Notes under the pieces: generated by a model
Seen by the model: the letters and a program-made list of their open reading frames with translations, nothing else
What the model was told of the DNA's origin: nothing
Databases searched by the model: none
In this document: in pieces, positions 16,656-24,947 of the stretch
How positions within the stretch are numbered: position 1 is the stretch's first letter
Layout: the number at the start of each line of letters is the position of its first letter
Assembly: GCA_019913005.1 (NCBI GenBank)
Contig: JAIOHL010000258.1
Span: 187,896 to 227,618 of the forward strand
Reading direction: 5' to 3'
Length of the DNA: 39,723 nt
Source: Anaerolineae bacterium
GTDB lineage: Bacteria > Chloroflexota > Anaerolineae > Aggregatilineales > J027
Position numbers and translations under genes: made by a program

Positions 16656-17909
16656 TCAACCAAGAAAGCGTTCGGGGTGAGTCAAAACCGATTGCGTTAC
16701 CATCGCTACCCCACCCATTTCACAGGCATCCGCACCGTGTTTGGCAATGCGAATTTCGGTGGCATTGGCTGTCCAGTGTAGGGCGCGTTGATGGAGTTCG
16801 GCATCAATGGCTGGCAGCATAAATGGGCTGCCTGAACTGAGCATCCCCCCCAGCACTACAAGGTCGGGATTGTAGGCATTGACCAGTGCAGCAATGCCTA
16901 TACCGAGTTTATGGCCGACCTGTTCCCATGCTTGTAATGCGACTTGATCACCTTGGGCGGCGGTTTCGACCACCATTGGAATGGTCAGGGTGTCGTTTTG
17001 AAGGGCCTCGTCCAACAGACTGGATTGGCCCGCTTCAATGGCCTGCCGGACAACCCGAAAAATCGCAGTTTGGCTGACTTGGGTTTCCCAACAGCCCTGA
17101 TTTCCACAGCGACACAACTCGCCACTGGCATCCATCGTCATATGGCCGAACTCTCCCGCGAAACCGCTTTTGCCCCGGAATAACTGCCCGTTATTGACAA
17201 AAGCGCCGCCTAACCCTTCACCAATCGCGCTGAGATACAGCACTTGGTGAAATCCGCGTGCCGCGCCGAAAAAATATTCACCCAGAGCGGCCATGTTGGC
17301 CTCATTTTCGACAAAGATAAAGTCAGCAAGATTCTGCCCAAGCGCGTTGGTGAGGATTTGGGCAACTGGCACGTCGCGCCAGCCTAGATTTGGCGCAAAA
17401 AGCAGTGTCCCGCTGGATTGATCCACCAGTCCCGGTAGTCCTAACGCCAGTCCTAATAGACGGGGTTTGTTGGGTTGGAGGGTCTGGCCCATTTGGATTG
17501 CTTGGCGTAATAATGAGGTTAGGTGTTCAAGAACGATTGGCTGGGGTGACTGGGGTTTAAAGTTTTCATGGGTCAACCACAGTACATCAGCAGTGAAATT
17601 GGTGCAAATCACCGAGATCGAGTCCACGTTGAGTTGGGCACTGACGATAAACCCGGCTTGTGGATTGAGTGTTAGTAACCGCGAAGGTCGCCCAATCCCC
17701 GTGTTATCAATGCCAATTTCGCTTACAAAATTGTGTTCGGTCAGTTCGGTAACAAGGCTTGAAACGGTAGATTTGTTGAGGCCAATGATTTCAGCTAAAT
17801 TGGCACGCGACACAGGGGCGTGTTCGTGCAGATGCTTCATCACGAGTGAGAGATTGATTTCACGTACTAACGCTTGATCGGCGGTACGAATAGGTCTTGT
17901 ATGGACCAT
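16656..17909 (-). CDS. ROK-family transcriptional regulator, kinase residues lost
   Basis: The protein is 417 aa. An N-terminal MarR-like winged HTH (VSRANLAEIIGLNKSTVSSLVTEL, shown in part; about residues 32-55) precedes a ROK fold. The ROK zinc site is intact (GHMTMDASGELCRCGNQGCWE), but the ATP-phosphate motif DxGxT is replaced by SAQLNVDS and the catalytic ND pair reads VENEANMAALGE. It should therefore act as a pure ligand-sensing repressor or activator and not as a sugar kinase. It lies in mid-run, 45 bp after the VOC gene and 20 bp before the cyclase gene, so it may control a downstream sub-operon starting here. The ribosome site is weak. Confidence 0.9.
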   Translation of the reverse strand: MVHTRPIRTADQALVREINLSLVMKHLHEHAPVSRANLAEIIGLNKSTVSSLVTELTEHNFVSEIGIDNTGIGRPSRLLTLNPQAGFIVSAQLNVDSISVICTNFTADVLWLTHENFKPQSPQPIVLEHLTSLLRQAIQMGQTLQPNKPRLLGLALGLPGLVDQSSGTLLFAPNLGWRDVPVAQILTNALGQNLADFIFVENEANMAALGEYFFGAARGFHQVLYLSAIGEGLGGAFVNNGQLFRGKSGFAGEFGHMTMDASGELCRCGNQGCWETQVSQTAIFRVVRQAIEAGQSSLLDEALQNDTLTIPMVVETAAQGDQVALQAWEQVGHKLGIGIAALVNAYNPDLVVLGGMLSSGSPFMLPAIDAELHQRALHWTANATEIRIAKHGADACEMGGVAMVTQSVLTHPERFLG

Positions 17910-17954
17910 GAGGCTTTACCTAACATGCAGATAGAATGAATATTGGACGCTATT

Positions 17955-18341
17955 TTACTCTTCAAATGACTTGTAGTCGGCCTCAATCGTCGTGAATTCG
18001 ATAATGTTGCGGAAAGGGTCGCGGCAAAAAAATCGAGGGCGACCCTGAATGGTGGCTGGCTCCCAAGTTTCAATCCCCGCTTCAACCAGTTTGTGCTTCA
18101 ATCCATTTAAATCTTCGACTACCAAACAAAAATGTCGCCCTGACTGGTCTGAAAAGGCTTCTTCCGCAAACACATGCAGTTCGGTCTCTGGCCCTAGCGA
18201 AAACCAGATTAGATCAAACTGCCGGATGGTGGAGGGAACTGGAATTTCTTCCAGCCCCAACAATTCCCTATAAAATGCACGGGTTAGATTTTCGCTCCCC
18301 GGTGGTCGGGGAATACTGACGTGTTGCAAACGGACTTTCAT
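17955..18341 (-). CDS. VOC/glyoxalase-family protein
   Basis: This 128-aa protein starts MKVRLQHVSIPRPPGSEN. It has the typical beta-alpha-beta-beta-beta layout of the vicinal oxygen chelate fold: LQHVSI with the first His ligand, YRELLGLEEIPVP, ELHVFAEE, HFCLVVEDLNGLKHKLVEAG and FFCRDPFRNIIEFTTIE with the C-terminal Glu ligand. Members are metal-dependent dioxygenases, lyases or epimerases. The frame opens at 18383, but the first part is inside the preceding gene; the ATG at 18341 fits the fold and leaves 2 bp to the FAD-oxidase stop. Its role in the pathway is unknown. Confidence 0.86.
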   Translation of the reverse strand: MKVRLQHVSIPRPPGSENLTRAFYRELLGLEEIPVPSTIRQFDLIWFSLGPETELHVFAEEAFSDQSGRHFCLVVEDLNGLKHKLVEAGIETWEPATIQGRPRFFCRDPFRNIIEFTTIEADYKSFEE

Positions 18342-18343
18342 GG

Positions 18344-19780
18344 CTACACCAACTCCGGCGTGAGTTCCAACTTGCCCGGACACAGGATATTGTTAGGGTC
18401 AAGGCCTTTCTTGATCCGTGACAGGGCCAGCATTCCCTCCCCATATTGCGCTTTCATATAGGGGGCGAGTCGCATCCCAACGCCATGATGGTCATTCAAA
18501 ACTGCCCCGGCCTTCATGGAGGCTTCAACCCCGGCATAAAATACTTGGTCGTGCAGGGCTTTGGCTTCGGCGAGGTTGGCTGGCCCTTTGGGAATTTTCA
18601 TGCGGGCGTAAACCATTGACCCCCACTCATACCAATGCGACAGGTGGGTATTGAGTTGTAGGCCATATTCGGGTGGGCAGGCGGCACGCATCGCTTCGGT
18701 AGTAGCATGATAGACGGCTTCAATCACCTTAAAATCAGAAACGACATCTACCGTACCCCAGATGCTCGGTAATTCTGGCGCATAGGGCGGGTAGTAGAAC
18801 ACATAGCGGCGTTCCCACCACGTTTCGGCAATCTTGGAGGGAAGGTCTTTGCCTTTACATTCCCGGCAAATATCGAATGCGATTTTGGCTTCGAGTTCAA
18901 CCAGTTCGGGATATTCGCCATCAAACATCAGTATCATTGTCGGAGTATGGAGTTCAACTTCGACGGCGCGGGCAAGGCTGTGTGAAGCGGCATGATGGTC
19001 ATACAGGCGCATGACAGGTGGACGTAACCCACTCACCATAATGCGACGGCCTGCCTCGATGCCATCCCTGATATTCTCAAAGGCGAACGCCCCAAAGACC
19101 CGCTTTTTCGGCAAAGCACGGAGTTTGACACTCGCCGCCGTGACGATACCGAGTGTGCCTTCCGAGCCAATCAATAACTGGGTCAATTCTGGGCCAGCGG
19201 CATGACGTGGGACGGAAGGCGTGGTAATCAGTTCACCCGTCGGGGTGACAAATTCGATGCTCAACACATGGTCTTCGATTTTGCCATATTTGCTGGACAG
19301 CACACCCGACCCCCGCGCCGCAATTGAGCCGCCAATGGTGGCCCACTCGGTTGAGGCTGGATAGTGGGTAAAGGAAAGCCCCTGTTGATTCAACTCGGCT
19401 TCAAAATCGCGGCAAGTCATCCCCGCATCTACTACACACAGGAGCGATTTGAGATCAATCTCGCGGATACGGTTCATCGCCCGCAAATCAATCACGATCC
19501 CGCTGCGATCTGCGTTAGCCGCCCCTTGAACGCCACTGCCCCCACCCCAAGGCGTAATCGGCACGCTGAGTTCATTGGCGACCCGCACAATTTGGGCCAC
19601 CTGTTGCGGTGTGGTCGGTTTCACAGCGACATCGGGACGGCTGAGGGGTTGACCTGCCGCCGCCGCCGCTATCGCGTACCAGTATTGGTCATTGGCATAC
19701 TGCCGCCGCGCTTCTGGCTCTGGAACGACATTCGCCGCACCGACAATCGCGGTGAGTTTTTCAATTAGCTTGGCTGCCAT
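18344..19780 (-). CDS. FAD-linked oxidase, GlcD / alkyl-DHAP synthase-like (FAD_binding_4)
   Basis: This 478-aa flavoenzyme belongs to the PCMH/vanillyl-alcohol-oxidase superfamily, which oxidises hydroxy acids or alcohols. The FAD-binding half includes VKPTTPQQVAQIVRVANEL, the pyrophosphate loop ITPWGGGSGVQGAAN (about residues 75-90), ATIGGSIAARGSGVLSSKYG and IGSEGTLGIVTAA. The C-terminal half ends with LNDHHGVGMRLAPYM and IKKGLDPNNILCPGKL, typical of GlcD and AGPS-like enzymes. The ATG at 19780 overlaps the creatininase gene by 16 bp. The two genes probably act in sequence on a hydroxy-acid intermediate, which is inference. No GlcE or GlcF partner is seen. Confidence 0.9.
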   Translation of the reverse strand: MAAKLIEKLTAIVGAANVVPEPEARRQYANDQYWYAIAAAAAGQPLSRPDVAVKPTTPQQVAQIVRVANELSVPITPWGGGSGVQGAANADRSGIVIDLRAMNRIREIDLKSLLCVVDAGMTCRDFEAELNQQGLSFTHYPASTEWATIGGSIAARGSGVLSSKYGKIEDHVLSIEFVTPTGELITTPSVPRHAAGPELTQLLIGSEGTLGIVTAASVKLRALPKKRVFGAFAFENIRDGIEAGRRIMVSGLRPPVMRLYDHHAASHSLARAVEVELHTPTMILMFDGEYPELVELEAKIAFDICRECKGKDLPSKIAETWWERRYVFYYPPYAPELPSIWGTVDVVSDFKVIEAVYHATTEAMRAACPPEYGLQLNTHLSHWYEWGSMVYARMKIPKGPANLAEAKALHDQVFYAGVEASMKAGAVLNDHHGVGMRLAPYMKAQYGEGMLALSRIKKGLDPNNILCPGKLELTPELV

Positions 19781-20655
19781 GCTTTATCCATCGTCCAATC
19801 GCGGTTGTGTACATTAACTTCGACTTTTTCGAGTTCTTCAACAGCGTCAATCAGGTGTTTGGCGAAACGTGAGAAAGCGATTTCACCTTTTTCCGCCGTC
19901 CCCATCGAGGGCACACCCATCACGCCGGAATCGGTAAACTCCTCGTGGTCGAATGGGAAGTTAAAATATTGATAGCCCTGAAATTCGGCATCAGGCATCC
20001 CGTCTTTCTTGACCCACGCTGGGCCAAGCCACTCGGGAGCATGGGCTTTGTCTACCGCCGCACGATCCATGCGGACGATATTGGGGTTATGGGCCAATAC
20101 CTGCGCGGTTTCGAGTTCACCCGCGTGCCATCCGGGGGTTTGTTCGGGGGTGCCTTCCAGCACATCCTTCAACATGCCGATATAGCGTTCGGCATAGGGT
20201 TTGTAGAAGCCAATCAACGCGCCAGTTTCATAACGCAGGCGACGCAGCACGGGGTCAAGTACCTTGACATTCGAGCCATGCCCATTCACGAAAATTAGGC
20301 GGTTAAAACCATGATGAATCAGACTGCGCCCAATGTCATAAATCACGTTGAGCAGGGTATTGGAACGCAGCGTAATCGTGCCCGCCCCAAAGCCCGGTGC
20401 TCGCATGTGCTGAGGTGAATAACCCAGCCATAGCGTCGGGGTGTATAAAATACCCGCTTCTTCGCCTGCCCGTGACGCGACTTCAGTGGAGGTGATGGTG
20501 TCGGTATACAACGGCAAATGCGGGCCGTGCTGTTCCAAGCTGGCATGTGGAATCAAGATGGTATCCGAAAGTTTCAGATATTCTTGGATGTCCACATAGG
20601 TCAAATCTCCTAAACAGAAGGAGGGAAATTTCAAATCTTTGGTTTTACGAGCCAT
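19765..20655 (-). CDS. Creatininase-family metal-dependent amidohydrolase
   Basis: This 296-aa protein has the family metal site: IPHASLEQHGPHLPLYTD gives the Glu, His and Asp ligands (about residues 36-52), with VNGHGSN (about 124-130) and WHAGELETAQ (about 177-186). Creatininase relatives hydrolyse creatinine, mycofactocin precursor peptide or the FAPy intermediate of riboflavin synthesis, so the fold implies opening of a cyclic or linear amide. GGAGGA lies upstream of the ATG. It sits 17 bp after a UPF0261 gene and overlaps the FAD oxidase. There is no riboflavin or mycofactocin gene nearby, so a catabolic role is more likely. Confidence 0.9.
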   Translation of the reverse strand: MARKTKDLKFPSFCLGDLTYVDIQEYLKLSDTILIPHASLEQHGPHLPLYTDTITSTEVASRAGEEAGILYTPTLWLGYSPQHMRAPGFGAGTITLRSNTLLNVIYDIGRSLIHHGFNRLIFVNGHGSNVKVLDPVLRRLRYETGALIGFYKPYAERYIGMLKDVLEGTPEQTPGWHAGELETAQVLAHNPNIVRMDRAAVDKAHAPEWLGPAWVKKDGMPDAEFQGYQYFNFPFDHEEFTDSGVMGVPSMGTAEKGEIAFSRFAKHLIDAVEELEKVEVNVHNRDWTMDKAWQPS

Positions 20656-20672
20656 AAAATTCCTCCAAAAAC

Positions 20673-21908
20673 TTACACGAGGCCCATTAGTTCAACCAGT
20701 TCTGCCAATACTACGTCGGCAAAGCTATTGTCATTGATGTGGCCTTCGACCTCACGATATTGAATATTTTCGTTGAACCCCTGTCGCAAAGTAGTGCGGC
20801 ATTGTTCATTAAGGTCAGGGTCCCAAAAAGCGCCGCCCTGAATATCCATCACCGACCCCCCACCCAGCGGCACCACGACGGACACCGGGCCAGTTGCTTT
20901 ATTCAATTTCTCGACGACCAGACGAGTCGCCTGTAATTGTTCCTCACGGGTCAGGCGCATAAGGGTGAATTCGGGGTTGTGATAATACATGGGGCGATCC
21001 CGCAGGCTCTCTGGGACTTCGTGCTTGGCACCAAATACGATGAAATCAAGACAGCCGGGGACGATGAGTTGGGGGATACCCGCCCTGCCAGCGGCTTCCA
21101 AACGTTCCGGCCCGCCATTGTGAAACCCACCTGCCACAAATCCGGCGATTTCGCTGAGGGTGTAGTCCAAGATGGCCGCGAAGGTATTACGGGCAATGAG
21201 TTCCTCCATCGCAGGGCCGCCGACGCCGTTGGCATGAAAGATTACAAAATCAAAGTTCTTGGCTTCGATAGTGGGTTTGATGTGCATCAAGGGGCGGGTG
21301 GTGTTGCCGAGCATGGTGGCGGCAATGGATTGATGTCCATCCGATTTGGGTGGTTTGGCTTGGCGTAGCTCAAAGGCGCGTGCCATGCCTGCAATTGCTC
21401 CGGCGGCGTTATCAAAAACAGCACGACTGACCGGATTGAGGCCTAAAATATCTACTACCGAGTGCATGACCATCACATCTTTGGTGCCAACGAATGGCGC
21501 AAATTTGCGATGGCCCGATGCCAGCGGGGAGACAATCAATTTAGGGAAACCGACAGGCAGCACTTTCATGGCCGAGGCCGCTAGGACAGCGCCTTCTGCG
21601 CCACCCAGTGAAGCCACCCCGTGAATCTTGCCCGCCGCAAACAGGTCAAGCGCGATTTTGCGAACACCCTTCAGCATTTCTTCAACGGCTTTGCCACGAG
21701 TCCCCGCGTTTCGCAGGGCATCAATGGTTGATCCAGCGGCGATAGCCACCTGCTGCCGAGTGAAATCGGCATCCATGCCAACCGCCTCCCCTAAGATGCC
21801 CGAATCCAAAACCAGCGTGTCACAGCCTAATTCACGTACACGGTCACGCAAATAGGCGGTTTCCGGGCCTTTGGTATCGAGGGTTCCTATGAGGAGGACG
21901 GTTGCCAT
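20673..21908 (-). CDS. UPF0261 / Tm-1-like ATP-binding domain protein, divergent copy
   Basis: This 411-aa protein begins MATVLLIGTLDTKGPETAYL, the hallmark of the UPF0261 family, which is homologous to the N-terminal ATP-binding domain of tomato Tm-1. Other shared blocks are LGNTTRPLMHIKP, FHANGVGGPAME, DAR-like AAGRAGIPQLIVPGCLDFI and VSVVVPLGGGSVMDI. The Gly-rich loop that reads GMGGGGGTVIATSAM in the second copy (23667-24881) reads SLGGAEGAVLAASAM here, and the following SPLASG segment also differs. The nucleotide or ligand pocket has therefore probably changed. It follows a TIM-barrel gene by 5 bp. The biochemical role of bacterial members is not established. Confidence 0.88.
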   Translation of the reverse strand: MATVLLIGTLDTKGPETAYLRDRVRELGCDTLVLDSGILGEAVGMDADFTRQQVAIAAGSTIDALRNAGTRGKAVEEMLKGVRKIALDLFAAGKIHGVASLGGAEGAVLAASAMKVLPVGFPKLIVSPLASGHRKFAPFVGTKDVMVMHSVVDILGLNPVSRAVFDNAAGAIAGMARAFELRQAKPPKSDGHQSIAATMLGNTTRPLMHIKPTIEAKNFDFVIFHANGVGGPAMEELIARNTFAAILDYTLSEIAGFVAGGFHNGGPERLEAAGRAGIPQLIVPGCLDFIVFGAKHEVPESLRDRPMYYHNPEFTLMRLTREEQLQATRLVVEKLNKATGPVSVVVPLGGGSVMDIQGGAFWDPDLNEQCRTTLRQGFNENIQYREVEGHINDNSFADVVLAELVELMGLV

Positions 21909-21913
21909 AATGA

Positions 21914-22801
21914 CTACGCCCCCGCAGCCCGTAGATGCTTGATGGTGTTTTCGACATGGCGTGAATAGGCGGCGTCACTCATCAAGTCGCTACCGTGATC
22001 GCGGATGAATTTCAATTCTTCAGCCGAGGCGGAAGTGCCAGAATCTTCGTCTTTGTGGGCCAACGGCGAACGGTCAAATGGCACGACAAATTCACTGGTC
22101 AGATAGCCGTCGTAACCCGACTGTTTGAGTGTATCCACGACCAGCTTCCAGTTATAGCTGCCTTCACCGGGTGGACGGCGGTTGTTATCGGCCACATGGA
22201 AATCGAGCAGTTTGCCGGCCTTGCCAACGTTCAAAATCGCCTGCATGGGATTGGCTTCTTCAATGTTGATGTGGAAGGCATCAAGGCACACCCCCACATT
22301 GGAGCGACCTACATCCTCGGCCAGCTTGAGCGCCTGATCGTGGCGATTGAGGAAGTTGGTCTCAAAGCGATTCAGCGGTTCCAGCGCGATATGCACGCCT
22401 TTGGGTTTAGCGAAATCGGCCAGTTCTTGCACTTTTTCCACACACCAACCCCATTCGGTGTCGGGGTCAGCGCGAGGGGTGACGCGGCCTACTTCGTTGG
22501 GCACGAGGGTTAGAATCGTTCCCCCCAATTGTTCGATCATCGTGATGATTTCTTTGCAATACGCCGCCGACATTTCCCGATAGTAGGGGTCTTGGTGAAT
22601 TAGGTCGCGGCCTGCCAGCATGATGCTGACCGACCCCATGCAAGCAATTTTATATTTTTTCAGATAGCCATTCACTTCTTTAACGTCATATTTGCGCGGC
22701 TCACCCATGATTTGGATCCCGTCATAGCCATATTTGGCAAGGCGGGCAATTGTCACCTCAACGGGTTCGGGTCGCATCCAGTTGTGCATACAGATTTTCA
22801 T
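21914..22801 (-). CDS. Sugar phosphate isomerase/epimerase-like TIM barrel
   Basis: This 295-aa protein of the xylose-isomerase-like (AP_endonuc_2) family is similar to ketose 3-epimerases. The four metal ligands are visible: Glu in ALEPLNRFETNF, Asp in CLDAFHINIEEA, His in LLDFHVADNNR and Glu in YLTSEFVVP. A family Gly-rich segment, RRPPGEGSYNW, follows the third ligand. AAGGAG lies 6 bases before the ATG. It is clearly related to the TIM barrel at 27984-28832 (shared EPLNRFET and FHxNIEE). It sits between the PEP-hydrolase-like gene and the divergent UPF0261 gene. Expected reactions are epimerisation, isomerisation or dehydration of a keto sugar or acid. Confidence 0.88.
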   Translation of the reverse strand: MKICMHNWMRPEPVEVTIARLAKYGYDGIQIMGEPRKYDVKEVNGYLKKYKIACMGSVSIMLAGRDLIHQDPYYREMSAAYCKEIITMIEQLGGTILTLVPNEVGRVTPRADPDTEWGWCVEKVQELADFAKPKGVHIALEPLNRFETNFLNRHDQALKLAEDVGRSNVGVCLDAFHINIEEANPMQAILNVGKAGKLLDFHVADNNRRPPGEGSYNWKLVVDTLKQSGYDGYLTSEFVVPFDRSPLAHKDEDSGTSASAEELKFIRDHGSDLMSDAAYSRHVENTIKHLRAAGA

Positions 22802-22827
22802 ACAACACTCCTTAAAAAATATGTACT

Positions 22828-23664
22828 TTACTTTGGAACAATTTGCAGGTGTTTAAAAGATTCCACCTGTGACTTAATTGCTTTTTCGACGGGCAGGCGT
22901 TCTGCACTAGATGCCCCATAAAAGCCTGCAATCCCCGGCATTTTTTTGAGCGCCCTGCCAACATTCTCCGGTTCATCAAATGGGCCGCCATGACAAATCA
23001 CCAATTGATCGGCATGGATTGACCAGACCCGTTCCGCCATGTCCATTACCTTTGCGATGGCGTCATCCAGCGATAAGGCGTACCCCGCGCCGATGCTGCC
23101 AGCCGTGGTCAACCCTAGATGGCAGACGATTAAATCTGCCCCGGCCTTGACCATTGCCTCGGCTTCATCCGGCGTAAACACATAGGGCGAGGTGAAAATA
23201 TCCATGTGACGGGCGATGCCAATCATCTCGACTTCTTTGGCATAACTAATCCCTGTCGCTTCCATATTGACGCGAATCATGCCGTCAAACAGGCCGACGG
23301 TGGGGAAATTTTGCACGCCAGAAAAACCGACCTCTTTAATTTGTTTGAGGAACATAGGCATTAGCCGGAAAGGATCAGTCCCATTGACTCCGGCGAGGAC
23401 AGGTGTATTTTTCACGACAGGCAAGACTTCCCCCGCCATTTCTAATACAATCGCGTTGGCATCTCCATAAGCGAATAGGCCAGATAGCGACCCACGCCCC
23501 GCCATACGATAGCGCCCAGAGTTGTAGATGATGATAAGGTCAGTCCCCCCGGCCTCCTCAAATTTGGCGGAGATACCTGTACCTGCGCCCGTGCCGATAA
23601 TCGGCTTGCCATTTTTGACTTGGGTACGCAGCCGATTGAGAACTTCTTCGCGCGTAAAGGCCAT
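22828..23664 (-). CDS. Phosphoenolpyruvate-hydrolase-family TIM barrel (Tm-1 C-terminal-domain homologue)
   Basis: The protein is 278 aa. The N-terminus GKPIIGTGAGTGISAKFEE and the core blocks YNSGRYRMAGRGSLSGLFAY, VLAGVNGTDPFRLM, GVQNFPTVGLFDG and CHGGPFDEPENV mark the PEP-hydrolase-like TIM-barrel family (PF09370). This is the family found fused behind the UPF0261 domain in plant Tm-1 proteins. Here it starts 2 bp after the UPF0261 gene at 23667-24881, in the same order as in the fusion, with AAAGGG 7 bases upstream. Inference: the two proteins act as one complex. The reaction in bacteria is uncertain; a retro-aldol or C-C hydrolytic step on a keto acid is plausible. Confidence 0.88.
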   Translation of the reverse strand: MAFTREEVLNRLRTQVKNGKPIIGTGAGTGISAKFEEAGGTDLIIIYNSGRYRMAGRGSLSGLFAYGDANAIVLEMAGEVLPVVKNTPVLAGVNGTDPFRLMPMFLKQIKEVGFSGVQNFPTVGLFDGMIRVNMEATGISYAKEVEMIGIARHMDIFTSPYVFTPDEAEAMVKAGADLIVCHLGLTTAGSIGAGYALSLDDAIAKVMDMAERVWSIHADQLVICHGGPFDEPENVGRALKKMPGIAGFYGASSAERLPVEKAIKSQVESFKHLQIVPK

Positions 23665-23666
23665 TG

Positions 23667-24881
23667 TTATGCCCTTTCTTTTAACAGTTCCAGCAGCCGA
23701 TTGGCGACAGTGCCAGAGAAATTCGGGTGATTGATGTCCTCCGACATTTCAATCACGGGAATGTTCGAGCGCAGGTCGGCCTTGAGCGCACGCACAAAGG
23801 CGTCATTCGCTTCCGGCCACCAGAACGGTTTTTCAGGATAATCGAGTTCCGACCATCCCCCGCGTGGAATATAGACAAGGGTTGGGCCAGTGGCGGCGTT
23901 GAGTTTTTCGGCAAAGAGATGACCCATCTGGGCATTTTCTTCGGGGGTGGTACGCATGAGCGTGATATTGGGATTCCATTCGTACAACAGACGGCCCTGA
24001 TATTTTTCGGGTACAGTGTTTCGTGCCCAGAAATTGCACATATCTAGGCAGCCGGGGACGACGATTTGGGGGATTCCGGCGCGGCCTGCTGCATCCAAAC
24101 GACTTGGGCCAGCAGTCAGCACTCCGCCGCAAATTTCATCAGCCCATTCAGTGGTAGTCATATCTAATACGCCTTCAATGTAACCCGCATCAATCAGGGA
24201 TTCCATTGTGCGCCCACCGGTTCCAGTGGCGTGGAATACCAAGACTTCATAACCTGCGGCTTCAAAAACTTCTTTGGCGTGATTAACGGCGCGGGTCGTA
24301 TTGCCAAACATCGTTGCGGCGATAATTGGCTTGACTTCGCCAGTCGGAATTTCACCGCCAACCATGCCACAAATTGCGCCAGCGGCATTCACATAAATCA
24401 CACGGCTAATGCGGTTAATCCCCGCCACATCTACGACGGAAGGCATCATGGTAATATCGGATATACCCACATAGGCACTGACATCACCTGACGCAACGGT
24501 GGATACCATTACTTTGGGAAAACCGATGGGCAAGCCGCGCATGGCACTGGTCGCAATGACGGTGCCGCCACCGCCACCCATTCCGATAATGCCGTTGATC
24601 TTGCCATCGGCATACAGACGGCGCACGATTTCAGCCGCCCCGCTGGTCATGACGGCCATTGCTGTACCACGATCTGCTTGCTCGACCAATTCTTCTAGGG
24701 AGGTACCACCCGCATCGGCGACGTGTTCCCGCGAGACATCGGGCATAAACAGTGGGCTGCCCATCACGCCTGTATCTACGACCAGCGTCTTAAACCCGCG
24801 TTTTTCAATTTCGGCCTTCAAAAAGGCAAATTCTTCGCCTTTTGTATCGAGCGCCCCGACAATACAGATTGTTTTGTTCAT
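23667..24881 (-). CDS. UPF0261 / Tm-1-like ATP-binding domain protein, canonical copy
   Basis: The protein is 404 aa from the ATG at 24881. An ATG two codons earlier (24887) is possible; GAGG lies 10 and 4 bases from them, respectively. The N-terminus is KTICIVGALDTKGEEFAFLK. A canonical Gly-rich loop (GMGGGGGTVIATSAM) is followed by PKVMVSTVASGD, ITMMPSVVDVAGIN, MFGNTTRAVNHAKE, FHATGTGGRTMES and AAGRAGIPQIVVPGCLDM. It pairs with the adjacent PEP-hydrolase-like gene (2-bp gap). A hairpin lies in the 66-bp spacer after the Gfo/Idh gene. The long paralogue at 20673-21908 in the same run is clearly more diverged in the loop. Confidence 0.89.
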   Translation of the reverse strand: MNKTICIVGALDTKGEEFAFLKAEIEKRGFKTLVVDTGVMGSPLFMPDVSREHVADAGGTSLEELVEQADRGTAMAVMTSGAAEIVRRLYADGKINGIIGMGGGGGTVIATSAMRGLPIGFPKVMVSTVASGDVSAYVGISDITMMPSVVDVAGINRISRVIYVNAAGAICGMVGGEIPTGEVKPIIAATMFGNTTRAVNHAKEVFEAAGYEVLVFHATGTGGRTMESLIDAGYIEGVLDMTTTEWADEICGGVLTAGPSRLDAAGRAGIPQIVVPGCLDMCNFWARNTVPEKYQGRLLYEWNPNITLMRTTPEENAQMGHLFAEKLNAATGPTLVYIPRGGWSELDYPEKPFWWPEANDAFVRALKADLRSNIPVIEMSEDINHPNFSGTVANRLLELLKERA

Positions 24882-24912
24882 GAGCATCAGGCCTCATAAA
24901 AAATGGATACAC

Positions 24913-24935
24913 GGGAGGGTGGTTAAGGCCCTCCC
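24913..24935 (-). other. Intercistronic stem-loop between the Gfo/Idh and UPF0261 genes
   Basis: GGGAGGG (24913-24919) and CCCTCCC (24929-24935) form a GC-only 7-bp stem with a 9-base loop in the 66-bp spacer. No T-run follows on the minus strand, so it looks like an mRNA processing or stabilising hairpin rather than an intrinsic terminator. Confidence 0.5.
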
Positions 24936-24947
24936 TATAAAAACGGT

